Shown: positions 1-6,631, counted from the first letter of the stretch. The stretch: DNA of 8,704 nt from Bacillota bacterium (GCA_023397245.1 JAEWUH010000089.1:1-8704), one strand, 5' to 3'. Numbers and translations: made by a program. The notes: generated from the letters alone by a model not told the origin.

Positions 1-1
1 G

Positions 2-2077
2 CACGATATAACGGAAAACAGTGAAAACAGATGGTTTCGGGAGGTAAGATACTGCGAAGCTGCCGATCAAAACGAATTGGGTCCTTTCCTTATTAAAACA
101 AATGAAGATATCAGCAGAACGGTCTCCACCTCGAACTATGGGATTATCCGAAGAAATATTCGGTGCGATGCGGACAGCCGAATGATCAGCCATGAAGAAA
201 CCGCTTCCAGATATCAGTATGTCGGCGGCAGCCGGGGAAGCCTGCATATGCCTCAGGCGGTAATTCAGAATACATTTAAAAACGCAAAGCATGTCTGTGC
301 CTTTACTGAAATTGGTGCGGCCGGCGATATTTTACATCTGCGTATGGGCAGATACGCAAATGCGAGATATGATATTGTATTTCATTACGATATGGATTGC
401 AGCGAAGAGGAAATGGAAGAGCTTTTGAAGAGCAGGGTTACCCCAACTGAAATTGACTTGTGCCTTTCACAGATGGAAGAAGCGGAAATAAAGAAAAATA
501 ACGTATTGGGCTGTATGGCAGCAAATTCAAAAGAACCGCTGCTCAAGGAACAGGTGTTTTCTTCATTCTTTGAGCATCTCAAAAAGCAGGTGGAATTTTG
601 CTCCCTGATCAAGGGTTATGTTCAGGTGACAGCCGGTTCACTGATTGGAATCCGGGACGTTTTTCAGGCGCTGGAGGGGTTGGCTGCATGGCAGCCTGAC
701 AGCGCGAGAAAGAAGATGCTTGAGGCGCTGAATTTTATCGATCCGCACGGAAGATGCCCCAGGCAGTATTCTTTGCCTGTGAGAGAGGGCAGGGCTCCGG
801 CAATGGATTTGAGAGCGTTCATCGACCAGGGGGCTTGGGTGATTTCCACGGTTGTCACCTATTTAAAGTACACGGGTGACTTCTCCTTTTTGGACGAAGA
901 ATGCGGCTATTATGAGATCGAAGACGAAAAGCGAAATTTGGTTAAAAAAAGCGAAATCCGTGACAGTGTGTTAAAGCATATGCTTCGGATCATGGACTAT
1001 TTAATAGAAAACAGGGATGAAAAAACCAAATGCGTTTATGCCCTCTACGGTGACTGGAACGATGCGCTTGACGGTCTGGGAGTTAGCAGCAACCCTGAAA
1101 AAGAATTTGGATCAGGCGTTTCGGTTATGGCTTCTCTGCAGGTTTGCAGGAACTTAGCGGAAATATCGGAATTGCTGAATAAATTGAGTACGGAAAAATA
1201 CAGCCCATACATCGCAAAATATATGGAAGTAAAAAATGAGATACAGGAGGGGCTGAATAAGTATGCCGTCCTTACGGGGAAAAACGGGGAAAAAAGGATT
1301 GTTCACGGCTGGGGCGATAGAATGTCCTATTTTGTAGGCGGGTTTGACGATCCTGACCATAAATCACGCTGCAGTCTGACCTCCAATGCGTTTTGGGTGC
1401 TGTCCGGTCTGTACGACAACGATATGACCATTAAAGACACAATTTTGGATGCCTTTCGCTGTCTGGATTCAAAATACGGGCTAAAAACCTTTGGACCGTA
1501 TTTTGCCCCAAATACGGCGGGAGTAGGAAGAATACCGAAGCTGCCGGCAGGAACAGCTGAAAACGGTGCAGTGTATGTCCATGCGACGTTATTTGGCGTT
1601 GCAGCTTTGTTCCGCATGGGATGTCCCGAGTCTGCGTGGCGGCAGTTGATTAAAGTCCTGCCGTTTACGCACGGCTGCCTTTCCTGTTCGCCGTATGTAA
1701 TGCCGAACTCGTACGGGTACAATACAGAAAAAAATATCGACGGGGAATCCATGCAGGATTGGCAGACCGGCAGCTCAAATGTTCTATTTAAACTTTTGAT
1801 AAAGTACGTCTTCGGAGTATGCCCGGAATTTGACGGACTCTGGATTCAGCCCGCTCCATACAGCCCTTTTGGAAGCTTTGAATTTAGAATACGCATTCGG
1901 TCCTGCGATTTATGCCTGACCTATCATCAGCATGGAAACGGCAGCAGATCCTTCCTTGTAAACGGCAGACAGAGACAGCCTGTATTCGACGATGTTATGA
2001 AACTGAAAAAGCTGTGGATTCCATATGAGGAATTGAATTGCGAAAATATCGACATACGGATAGACGATACTCTTTGA
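2..2077 (+). CDS. GH94-family glycoside phosphorylase, 5'-truncated by window edge
   Basis: This family cleaves beta-linked disaccharides with inorganic phosphate, giving a sugar 1-phosphate and a free sugar in the cytoplasm. The frame is open from base 2, so a TTG at 77 is not a believable start. The visible 691 residues cover the end of the N-terminal beta-sandwich, the (alpha/alpha)6 barrel and the C-terminal beta domain. The catalytic general-acid Asp is in GDWNDALDG (codon 1052-1054), with 341 residues from it to the end, close to characterised cellobiose phosphorylases; roughly 140 N-terminal residues should therefore be missing. Other landmarks are GIRDVFQAL (family usual GfRDxxQD), ENGAVYVHATLFG with the probable phosphate-binding His at 1580-1582, QTGSS at 1763-1777 (usual TGTA/TGTS) and FGVCPEFDGLWIQPAP near the end. 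The nagB and nagA neighbours suggest a GlcNAc-containing substrate such as N,N'-diacetylchitobiose, but this is inference; the motifs are divergent and the substrate is not readable from sequence. Family confidence is high, specificity low. Confidence 0.85.
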   Translation, partial: HDITENSENRWFREVRYCEAADQNELGPFLIKTNEDISRTVSTSNYGIIRRNIRCDADSRMISHEETASRYQYVGGSRGSLHMPQAVIQNTFKNAKHVCAFTEIGAAGDILHLRMGRYANARYDIVFHYDMDCSEEEMEELLKSRVTPTEIDLCLSQMEEAEIKKNNVLGCMAANSKEPLLKEQVFSSFFEHLKKQVEFCSLIKGYVQVTAGSLIGIRDVFQALEGLAAWQPDSARKKMLEALNFIDPHGRCPRQYSLPVREGRAPAMDLRAFIDQGAWVISTVVTYLKYTGDFSFLDEECGYYEIEDEKRNLVKKSEIRDSVLKHMLRIMDYLIENRDEKTKCVYALYGDWNDALDGLGVSSNPEKEFGSGVSVMASLQVCRNLAEISELLNKLSTEKYSPYIAKYMEVKNEIQEGLNKYAVLTGKNGEKRIVHGWGDRMSYFVGGFDDPDHKSRCSLTSNAFWVLSGLYDNDMTIKDTILDAFRCLDSKYGLKTFGPYFAPNTAGVGRIPKLPAGTAENGAVYVHATLFGVAALFRMGCPESAWRQLIKVLPFTHGCLSCSPYVMPNSYGYNTEKNIDGESMQDWQTGSSNVLFKLLIKYVFGVCPEFDGLWIQPAPYSPFGSFEFRIRIRSCDLCLTYHQHGNGSRSFLVNGRQRQPVFDDVMKLKKLWIPYEELNCENIDIRIDDTL

Positions 2078-2216
2078 GAGCGTTGCGAATGACAAAACCG
2101 TTTTCTGTATCAACCATTTTTCACATAATTCCGGAAAAATTTATGACGAACTAATTCCTATTGCAAAGGAAAGCGGCTTTTTGGTATCCTATGACGGTAT
2201 GAAAATTGATATATAA
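2064..2216 (+). pseudogene. C-terminal remnant of an MBL-fold metallo-hydrolase
   Basis: Between the phosphorylase stop and nagB, the frame ending at TAA 2214-2216 reads as a sensible protein C-terminus: TVFCINHFSHNSGKIYDELI, then PIAKESGFLVSYDGMKIDI and stop. The NHFSHN...YDEL..A...GFLVSYDGM pattern is what I recall at the end of PhnP-like metallo-beta-lactamase-fold hydrolases of Clostridia; the His residues would belong to the last metal-binding part. The frame is closed on the 5' side by TAG at 2061-2063, about 50 codons before the end, has no ATG/GTG/TTG before the late ones at 2181 and 2199, and no ribosome binding site. The fragment slightly overlaps the 3' end of the phosphorylase in another frame. 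The likely history is a deletion that removed the first ~200 codons and left the tail fused to the end of the phosphorylase gene. Family assignment is from memory of the motif and is moderately sure. Confidence 0.65.
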
Positions 2217-2261
2217 AATTTGAGATGCAAAATGCTAACTGAAAAAGGTGTGGAATTGAAT

Positions 2262-2265
2262 GGAG
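2262..2265 (+). promoter_or_regulatory. Ribosome binding site fixing the nagB start
   Basis: GGAG sits 8 nt before the ATG at 2274. It selects this ATG over an in-frame TTG at 2220 and an in-frame ATG at 2232, which would add residues not found at the N-terminus of NagB proteins. Confidence 0.6.
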
Positions 2266-2273
2266 ATAGCGCT

Positions 2274-3029
2274 ATGAAGATTATAGAAGCATCGGACTAC
2301 CAAAGTATGAGCCGTAAAGCGGCAAACATCATTTCGGCACAGGTAATTCTTTACCCGGATTCTGTGCTTGGCCTTGCGACCGGGTCAACGCCTTTAGGTG
2401 TTTACAAGCAGCTGATTGACTGGTATAAGAAGGATGATATTGATTTTTCAAAAGTACATAGCGTAAATCTGGATGAATATGTCGGCCTTTTGCCGGAGCA
2501 TAATCAAAGCTATCACTACTATATGAATAAAAATTTCTTTTACGAGATTAATATTAAACCGGAAAATACCAATGTTCCCAATGGCATGGCGGAAGACATT
2601 GGTGCAGAATGTTTAAGATATGATAAGCTTATTACTGATTTAGGCGGTATTGATCTGCAGCTTTTAGGAATCGGACACACCGGCCATATTGGCTTTAACG
2701 AACCGGATCAGGATTTTGACAAAATGACGCATAAAATAAAACTGTCGCAAAAAACGATTGAGGCAAATTCAAGGTTTTTTAACAGTGCGGACGATGTGCC
2801 GGAATATGCTGTTACAATGGGCATCAAAGCAATTATGCAGGCAAAAAAGATTTTACTGGTGGTAAACGGAAAAGACAAATCAAATATTCTCTTTCGTTCC
2901 CTTTTTGGCCCAATTACTCCTGCGGTTCCGGCGTCTATCCTTCAGCTTCATCCAAATTTAACTGTTGTAGCAGACACCGCCGCACTGTCTGTAATCGCTG
3001 AAAAATGCCGTTCAATATACTCTGACTGA
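2274..3029 (+). CDS. nagB: Glucosamine-6-phosphate deaminase
   Basis: NagB converts glucosamine-6-phosphate to fructose-6-phosphate and ammonia, the last dedicated step of GlcNAc catabolism in the cytoplasm. From the ATG at 2274 the protein is 251 residues, normal for the family, and begins MKIIEASDY as many NagB proteins do. Landmarks are the phosphate loop LATGSTPLG (residues 34-42), NLDEYVGL with the catalytic Asp67 (Asp72 in E. coli), and GIGHTGHIGFNEP (132-144) with His138 and Glu143 matching E. coli His143 and Glu148. The position matching E. coli Asp141 is Thr136, whereas Bacillus-type enzymes have Asn; this is noted as unusual. The lid and dimer region GPITPAVPASILQLH (212-226) is present. 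It lies 57 bp after the MBL remnant and 130 bp before nagA on the same strand, so co-transcription with the phosphorylase is possible. The E. coli allosteric residues cannot be judged by eye. Confidence 0.93.
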   Translation: MKIIEASDYQSMSRKAANIISAQVILYPDSVLGLATGSTPLGVYKQLIDWYKKDDIDFSKVHSVNLDEYVGLLPEHNQSYHYYMNKNFFYEINIKPENTNVPNGMAEDIGAECLRYDKLITDLGGIDLQLLGIGHTGHIGFNEPDQDFDKMTHKIKLSQKTIEANSRFFNSADDVPEYAVTMGIKAIMQAKKILLVVNGKDKSNILFRSLFGPITPAVPASILQLHPNLTVVADTAALSVIAEKCRSIYSD

Positions 3030-3080
3030 TCTTTGTCGCAAGCAATTCATGTAAAGTATAAAGTATTAAATTTGGATGAA
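2947..3080. repeat. 15-bp perfect inverted repeat across the nagB 3' end
   Basis: TTCATCCAAATTTAA at 2947-2961, inside the nagB coding sequence, is the exact reverse complement of 3066-3080 in the nagB-nagA gap. Similarity continues imperfectly outward (CAGC versus CTGCA). The arms are 104 nt apart, so a simple hairpin terminator is unlikely; in mRNA they could pair over a long loop holding the nagB stop codon. It may also be a small inverted duplication or chance. Confidence 0.6.
3033..3062 (+). promoter_or_regulatory. Possible sigma-A promoter for nagA
   Basis: In the 130-bp nagB-nagA gap, TTGTCG (3033-3038) and TATAAA (3057-3062) are 18 bp apart. The -35 matches four of six and the -10 five of six consensus bases. 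The gap is long for a simple nag operon, which makes an own promoter for nagA plausible, but the match is modest. Confidence 0.3.
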
Positions 3081-3159
3081 TGCAGAGTGTCTTGCCGAAA
3101 ACCCGTAAAAATACTGCTTTTATTTCTATACGAAATATCAGAGAAAAGAGACGAGTACA

Positions 3160-4296
3160 ATGGTACTGAAAAATGCGAAAATTTTTGATGAAAATTTTGA
3201 TGTTGTACAGGATGATATTTCAGTGCACAAACAGCGGATTGACAGGATTGCCCCGGAATTGTTAGAAAATGACATATATGATTTGAACGGGTTCCTTATT
3301 ACACCCGGTTTTGTCGATATTCACATTCACGGATGCGCAGGCGCGGATACGTGTGACGGGACAAGGAAAGCCATTGAAAAAATGGCAAGCCACCTGGTCA
3401 CAAAATGTGTAACGTCTTTTTGCCCGACAACCATGACGGTTTCCCTGCAGCAGATTGAAACAGCCCTTTCCGCCATCAGAGACTGCATGGAACATCCGCC
3501 TGAGGGATCCGCTGTCCGTGGAGCGAATATGGAGGGTCCCTATATTTCCAAAAACAGAAGGGGCGCGCAGAAAGAAGAGTATGTGCGAAAACCGGACTGG
3601 CTGGAATTTAGACGTATGTACGATGATTGCGGCGGGATCATCAAACTGGTGGATATTGCTCCGGAATGTGAAGGCGCAGAGGATTTCATTAATCATGTAC
3701 GCAAATACTGTCGGGTATCGCTGGCACATACCGATGCGAATTATGAGCAGGCCAAAGCTGCTTTTGAGCATGGAATTACACATGTTACTCACTTTTTCAA
3801 CGCGATGCCGGGGCTGAATCATCGTATGCCGGGCGCCGTCGGTGCTGCTTTTGACAGCGACATGGTAAAAGCAGAAATAATCTGTGATGGATTCCATATC
3901 CACCCGGCTGTGCTTCGTTTAGCCTTTCGGCTTTTGGGAGAAAACCGTACTGTCGTCATCAGCGATTCCATGCGTGCGGCGGGGCTGCCTGACGGCGTTT
4001 CTGAGCTGGGAGGGCAGAAGGTATACGTAAAGGACGGCCGGGCCAGACTGGATGACGGTACGATAGCAGGTTCTACTACAAACCTTTATGACGAGGTAAA
4101 AAACCTGCTTCGGTTTGGAATACCGCTGCGGCAGGCAATCAAATCGGCAACCATAAATCCGGCAGTTGAAATTGGAGCGGACAAAGAAATCGGGAGCATT
4201 AAAGCTGGTAAAATTGCCGATCTGGCCGTGTTTGACAAAGATTTTAATATTAAGATGGTAATTGCAAAAGGCTGCGTCAAGTTGAACAACCTTTAA
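3160..4296 (+). CDS. nagA: N-acetylglucosamine-6-phosphate deacetylase
   Basis: NagA removes acetate from GlcNAc-6-phosphate to give glucosamine-6-phosphate, the substrate of NagB encoded just upstream. It is a 378-residue amidohydrolase-superfamily TIM barrel of normal family length. Visible metal and catalytic residues are the HxH pair His55/His57 in GFVDIHIHG, Glu125 in NMEGPYIS, His190 in LAHTDA, His211 in THFFNAMPGLNHR and the catalytic Asp269 in ISDSMRAAG. The HxH motif is the Bacillus-like two-metal type rather than the E. coli type, where the first His pair is absent. IICDGFHIHPAV (240-251) and GTIAGSTTNL are further family signatures, and a short beta-sandwich made of both termini ends the protein. 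The ATG at 3160 has only a weak purine-rich leader (AAAAGAGACGAG) rather than a clear AGGAGG. No nag-type operator for NagR/DasR was recognised nearby. Confidence 0.94.
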   Translation: MVLKNAKIFDENFDVVQDDISVHKQRIDRIAPELLENDIYDLNGFLITPGFVDIHIHGCAGADTCDGTRKAIEKMASHLVTKCVTSFCPTTMTVSLQQIETALSAIRDCMEHPPEGSAVRGANMEGPYISKNRRGAQKEEYVRKPDWLEFRRMYDDCGGIIKLVDIAPECEGAEDFINHVRKYCRVSLAHTDANYEQAKAAFEHGITHVTHFFNAMPGLNHRMPGAVGAAFDSDMVKAEIICDGFHIHPAVLRLAFRLLGENRTVVISDSMRAAGLPDGVSELGGQKVYVKDGRARLDDGTIAGSTTNLYDEVKNLLRFGIPLRQAIKSATINPAVEIGADKEIGSIKAGKIADLAVFDKDFNIKMVIAKGCVKLNNL

Positions 4297-4331
4297 TTAT
4301 TTCTTACTGTTTGACTGTAAATGAATTTTCG

Positions 4332-4362
4332 AAAAAAATACTTGACGGTATTCCCTTAATAC
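4332..4362 (-). terminator. Weak candidate terminator after the cupin gene
   Basis: In the 106-bp convergent gap between nagA and the cupin gene, the - strand reads GTATT-AAGGG-AATAC followed nine bases later by seven T residues (A-run at 4332-4338 on +). The 5-bp stem is weak and the T-run is too far for a standard intrinsic terminator. No better terminator for nagA is visible in this gap. Confidence 0.2.
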
Positions 4363-4402
4363 GGACGGTTGTTGAAAATTTATAGGATTCTTCCGTCTGC
4401 CA

Positions 4403-4810
4403 TTATAGTTTGCCGTATTCTTTATCATTTACAGCTTCCAGCCACTCGTTGGAAGCTCCCTCTGCCGGAACTTCGACGGCCAGATGGGAAAACCAGCTGT
4501 CTTTTGCCGCGCCGTGCCAATGCTTGACCTCCGGCGGGATATTGACCACATCTCCGGGGCGCAGTTCCCGTGCCGGTTCTCCCCACGCTTGATACCAGCC
4601 TTTCCCGCCAGTCACAAGCAAAATCTGTCCACCCTTGTGGTGAATGTGCCAGTTGTTCCGGCATCCCGGCTCAAAAGTAACATTTGCGATCGGGCCGCCT
4701 TTGTCGGTCAGCGGTTGTAAATAGGCCTGCCCGATAAAATACTTGCTGAACATTTCCGGCAGCTCGTTTCCCATAGGGAATACACTGGGATTCTTTTTAT
4801 TTTCAGACAT
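4403..4810 (-). CDS. Small single-domain cupin protein
   Basis: A 135-residue one-domain cupin of unknown substrate. Cupin motif 1 is WHIHHKGGQILLVTGGKGW, with probable metal ligands His55, His57 and Gln62; motif 2 is RPGDVVNIPPEVKHWHGA, with His97 as the fourth ligand. This layout resembles the family of bacterial manganese cupins with hydroxynitrile lyase activity and of carboxymuconolactone decarboxylase-linked cupins. In Clostridia such genes commonly sit beside aldo/keto reductases, flavodoxins and MerR regulators, consistent with the MerR-type promoter seen upstream. No signal peptide is seen, so it is cytoplasmic. The ATG at 4810 has GGAGG 8 nt before it; an in-frame TTG 15 bases further upstream lies in that ribosome binding site and is rejected. 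It is transcribed toward nagA and seems unrelated to the amino-sugar genes. Cupin fold is sure, function not. Confidence 0.88.
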   Translation of the reverse strand: MSENKKNPSVFPMGNELPEMFSKYFIGQAYLQPLTDKGGPIANVTFEPGCRNNWHIHHKGGQILLVTGGKGWYQAWGEPARELRPGDVVNIPPEVKHWHGAAKDSWFSHLAVEVPAEGASNEWLEAVNDKEYGKL

Positions 4811-4818
4811 TTTTCTTT

Positions 4819-4823
4819 CCTCC
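4819..4823 (-). promoter_or_regulatory. Ribosome binding site of the cupin gene
   Basis: GGAGG on the - strand, 8 nt before the ATG at 4810; it decides the start against the in-frame TTG at 4825. Confidence 0.75.
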
Positions 4824-4889
4824 AAAATATTCAGATGTTTTTGTCATCCGTTCGCTCTGGCGAACCTGGAAAGGACAAAGAATAATCTC

Positions 4890-4920
4890 AGCATATCACT
4901 TGGAGCAGACTCCAAGTCAA
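4890..4920 (-). promoter_or_regulatory. MerR-type promoter and operator of the cupin gene
   Basis: On the - strand a -35 TTGACT (4920-4915) and a -10 TATGCT (4895-4890) are separated by 19 bp, two more than normal for sigma-A. A perfect dyad fills the spacer: arms ACTTGGAG and CTCCAAGT at 4898-4905 and 4910-4917 around CAGA. A stretched spacer with a centred palindrome is the hallmark of promoters activated by MerR-family regulators, which untwist the DNA. The leader from the expected start near 4883 to the ATG is about 70 nt and contains a GTTCGC/GCGAAC hairpin (4850-4865). No MerR gene is in the window. Confidence 0.75.
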
Positions 4921-5144
4921 GTGCTTTTTTGAGAGAGAAAGCAATATCTATTTACTTTTGTCGGTACGAAACCCATTTTAAAACATAATGGGTTATGCAG
5001 ACATAAAGCCCATAATGCGCTTCGGCGAGGGCCTGCGCATCATTACCGACCGGGTGGATTCCAAGGATTTCTACGCATTTCATCCCGCATTTGATAAAAA
5101 AATCATTGGCGGCCGTAAAATAGTCAATCAAGTACAAATATCGC
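4921..5144. other. Unassigned intergenic segment upstream of the cupin promoter
   Basis: About 220 bp lie between the cupin promoter and the terminator of the binding-protein gene. Both strands have open frames here: + from 4988 (beginning MGYADIKPIMRFGEGLRII) and - ending at 4952 (containing GNDAQALAEAHYGLYVC). The - frame would start at 5227 and run through the terminator hairpin, and neither frame has a ribosome binding site, so neither is called a gene. An 8-bp inverted repeat AACCCATT/AATGGGTT lies at 4970-4994. The segment may be the remains of a decayed gene, perhaps a former cupin-cluster partner, but I recognise no family. Confidence 0.3.
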
Positions 5145-5190
5145 AAAAATGCCGTATCTGTGCTGATTACAGCGGTACAGATACGGCATT
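5145..5190 (-). terminator. Strong intrinsic terminator after the sugar-binding protein gene
   Basis: On the - strand, 21 nt after the stop codon, AATGCCGTATCTGT pairs perfectly with ACAGATACGGCATT (arms 5177-5190 and 5148-5161, 14 bp), around a 15-nt loop that can itself form a 4-bp stem. A run of T follows the stem directly. It ends the lacI-binding protein transcript without any permease genes. Confidence 0.88.
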
Positions 5191-5210
5191 CATATGGGAA
5201 AGCGATGGAA

Positions 5211-6554
5211 TTATTTGGACAAATCAATTTTTTTCTGGCACTCGGCCTGCATATCTTTCAGCGCTTGTGCCGGAGTTACGGTTCCTGCAGCAGCAGCGTC
5301 CAGATGTTTGCCCACGATGTCCTGCAGCTCGGTGTACTGGGTGATAACCTGAGGAGTTACAAGATAGTCAAGGCTCTTGAAAACAGCTTTGCGATTTGCC
5401 GGGGGCGTTTTGGCAGTATACTGATCCACAATCGACTGATCATTGACCGGCGGCAGCTCCCATGCGGCGTCAAGACGGATTTGAGTCGATTCCTTATCGG
5501 ATGAGATAAAGGCCGCGAATTTTGCGGCTTCCGCTGCTACCTTGCTGTCTTTGTTAATCACATAACCGTTAGAGAAGAAGTGGGTGGCTTTTTGCTTATG
5601 GCCGGGTTCCACTGCAACATCCCATTTAAAACTGCAATCCCTTGTAAAGTCCGGAAATGCCCAGCAGCCGGTGACAATCATACCGAGGCGCCCGGATTTG
5701 AACAGGTCCCAATCGGCGTTGGCCACGCGTTCAACCTGCGCGGGGGTAGGCATTACGTTTAGTTTATTCTGCATATCCACCATATACTGCAGGGATTCCA
5801 CATTGGCGGGCGTATCCATCGTGAAGGACTTGCCGTCATCGCTGATAAGCCCACCTCCGTTTTGTTTGGCTACTTTATAAAACTCGTTGTAGGAGAGGGG
5901 ATGATAGTAACCGTAAATATTTTTGCCTAACGCACGGATTTTTTTCGCAGCCTCCATGGCGTCTTCCCATTTCCAGTCGTCGGTGGGATACGCAACTTTT
6001 GCCTTATCAAATAAATCTTTATTATAGATAAGCAGTACGGTGGAAAAACTATTTGGGACTCCATATTGCTTTCCGTCTGCATTAAACGCTTTTAAGGCTG
6101 TCTGGTTGTACGCCGATGTATTGATGCCTTGCTGCTTGATAATATCGTCAAGAGGCATTAAGGCACCCTTTTTTGCATAAGAAACAAAATTTTCAAAGTT
6201 AAGTTCGAACACATCTGCGGCCTTTCCTCCGGAAACCTTAGCGGTCAGCTGAGTAAAGTAATCATTGTAACCGTAGGACTGCATTTGGATGGTTACATTC
6301 GGATTTTTTGCTTTATAGGCGTCAATCATCTTTTGCAGATACTGTTCGTTGTCTCCGGAGCCGGAAAACTGATCAAATGTGATCGTGACCGGTTCGGCGG
6401 ATGCGGAAGCCGGGCTGGCACTTTCCGGTGCGGCGGAAGATGCCGCGGCAGGGGCCGATGCGGCCGGCGCACTTGAGGAAGGTGCCGCAGAGCATGCGCT
6501 GGCGGTAAGTAACAGGGCCAGTGCAAGACTTAAAACTGATAAGTACTTTTTCAA
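5211..6554 (-). CDS. ABC transporter sugar-binding lipoprotein (family 1 type)
   Basis: Extracytoplasmic solute-binding protein that would capture a sugar or oligosaccharide and hand it to an ABC permease. It has 447 residues, usual for the COG1653/UgpB-like class. The N-terminus is a lipoprotein signal: MKK, a hydrophobic stretch of residues 5-16, and LTASAC with the lipidated Cys21 (the -3 residue is Ala, slightly off the usual Leu). Residues 22-55 are a low-complexity Ala/Ser/Pro linker tethering the domain to the membrane. The binding domain starts near VTITFDQFSG, followed by YLQKMIDAYKAKNPNV, GKAADVFELN and FKSGRLGMIVTGCW, all typical of the family. The start is TTG at 6554, placed by GGGAGGA seven nt before it; a TTG 15 bases upstream lies in front of that site and is rejected. 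It follows lacI on the same strand with a 134-bp gap and is followed by a terminator, so permease genes are absent here. Ligand unknown. Confidence 0.9.
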   Translation of the reverse strand: MKKYLSVLSLALALLLTASACSAAPSSSAPAASAPAAASSAAPESASPASASAEPVTITFDQFSGSGDNEQYLQKMIDAYKAKNPNVTIQMQSYGYNDYFTQLTAKVSGGKAADVFELNFENFVSYAKKGALMPLDDIIKQQGINTSAYNQTALKAFNADGKQYGVPNSFSTVLLIYNKDLFDKAKVAYPTDDWKWEDAMEAAKKIRALGKNIYGYYHPLSYNEFYKVAKQNGGGLISDDGKSFTMDTPANVESLQYMVDMQNKLNVMPTPAQVERVANADWDLFKSGRLGMIVTGCWAFPDFTRDCSFKWDVAVEPGHKQKATHFFSNGYVINKDSKVAAEAAKFAAFISSDKESTQIRLDAAWELPPVNDQSIVDQYTAKTPPANRKAVFKSLDYLVTPQVITQYTELQDIVGKHLDAAAAGTVTPAQALKDMQAECQKKIDLSK

Positions 6555-6560
6555 AATAAT

Positions 6561-6567
6561 TCCTCCC
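6561..6567 (-). promoter_or_regulatory. Ribosome binding site choosing a TTG start
   Basis: GGGAGGA on the - strand followed by ATTATT and then TTG-AAA-AAG. No ATG exists at the N-terminus of the lipoprotein signal, so this site fixes the rare TTG start. Confidence 0.75.
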
Positions 6568-6602
6568 AAAGTCGATTTGTGTTGCTTTTTCGGCCCTTAT
6601 CC

Positions 6603-6631
6603 TTTACAATAAGTAAATATAAGAGCGGCAA
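6603..6631 (-). promoter_or_regulatory. Possible promoter for the sugar-binding protein gene
   Basis: On the - strand TTGCCG (6631-6626) and TGTAAA (6608-6603) are 17 bp apart, each matching four of six consensus bases. It lies between the intergenic hairpin and the gene. A second promoter here would let the binding protein be made at higher levels than the regulator; the match is only modest. Confidence 0.3.

Noticed and set aside
77..79. TTG at 77 as the start of the phosphorylase
   Set aside because: The same frame is open to base 2 and the protein would lack about 165 residues of the N-terminal domain; the gene begins before the window.
1327..1752. 141-codon open frame on the - strand opposite the phosphorylase
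   Set aside because: It is fully inside the conserved C-terminal half of the GH94 gene, on the other strand, with no start signal or recognisable product.
3262..3903. 213-codon open frame on the - strand opposite nagA
   Set aside because: It lies wholly antisense to a well-supported nagA, has no ribosome binding site and its translation shows no family pattern.
4342..4370. Possible second MerR-type promoter (TTGACG with a short dyad) in the nagA-cupin gap
   Set aside because: No acceptable -10 box is found at 17-19 bp, and no gene lies downstream on the + strand.
4850..4865. GTTCGC/GCGAAC hairpin in the cupin leader as a riboswitch or attenuator
   Set aside because: A 6-bp stem with a 4-nt loop and no T-run or conserved aptamer pattern is too little evidence for a regulatory RNA.
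4952..5227. 91-codon - strand frame upstream of the cupin gene
   Set aside because: Its start overlaps the 3' end of the binding-protein gene and it reads through the strong terminator hairpin; no ribosome binding site.
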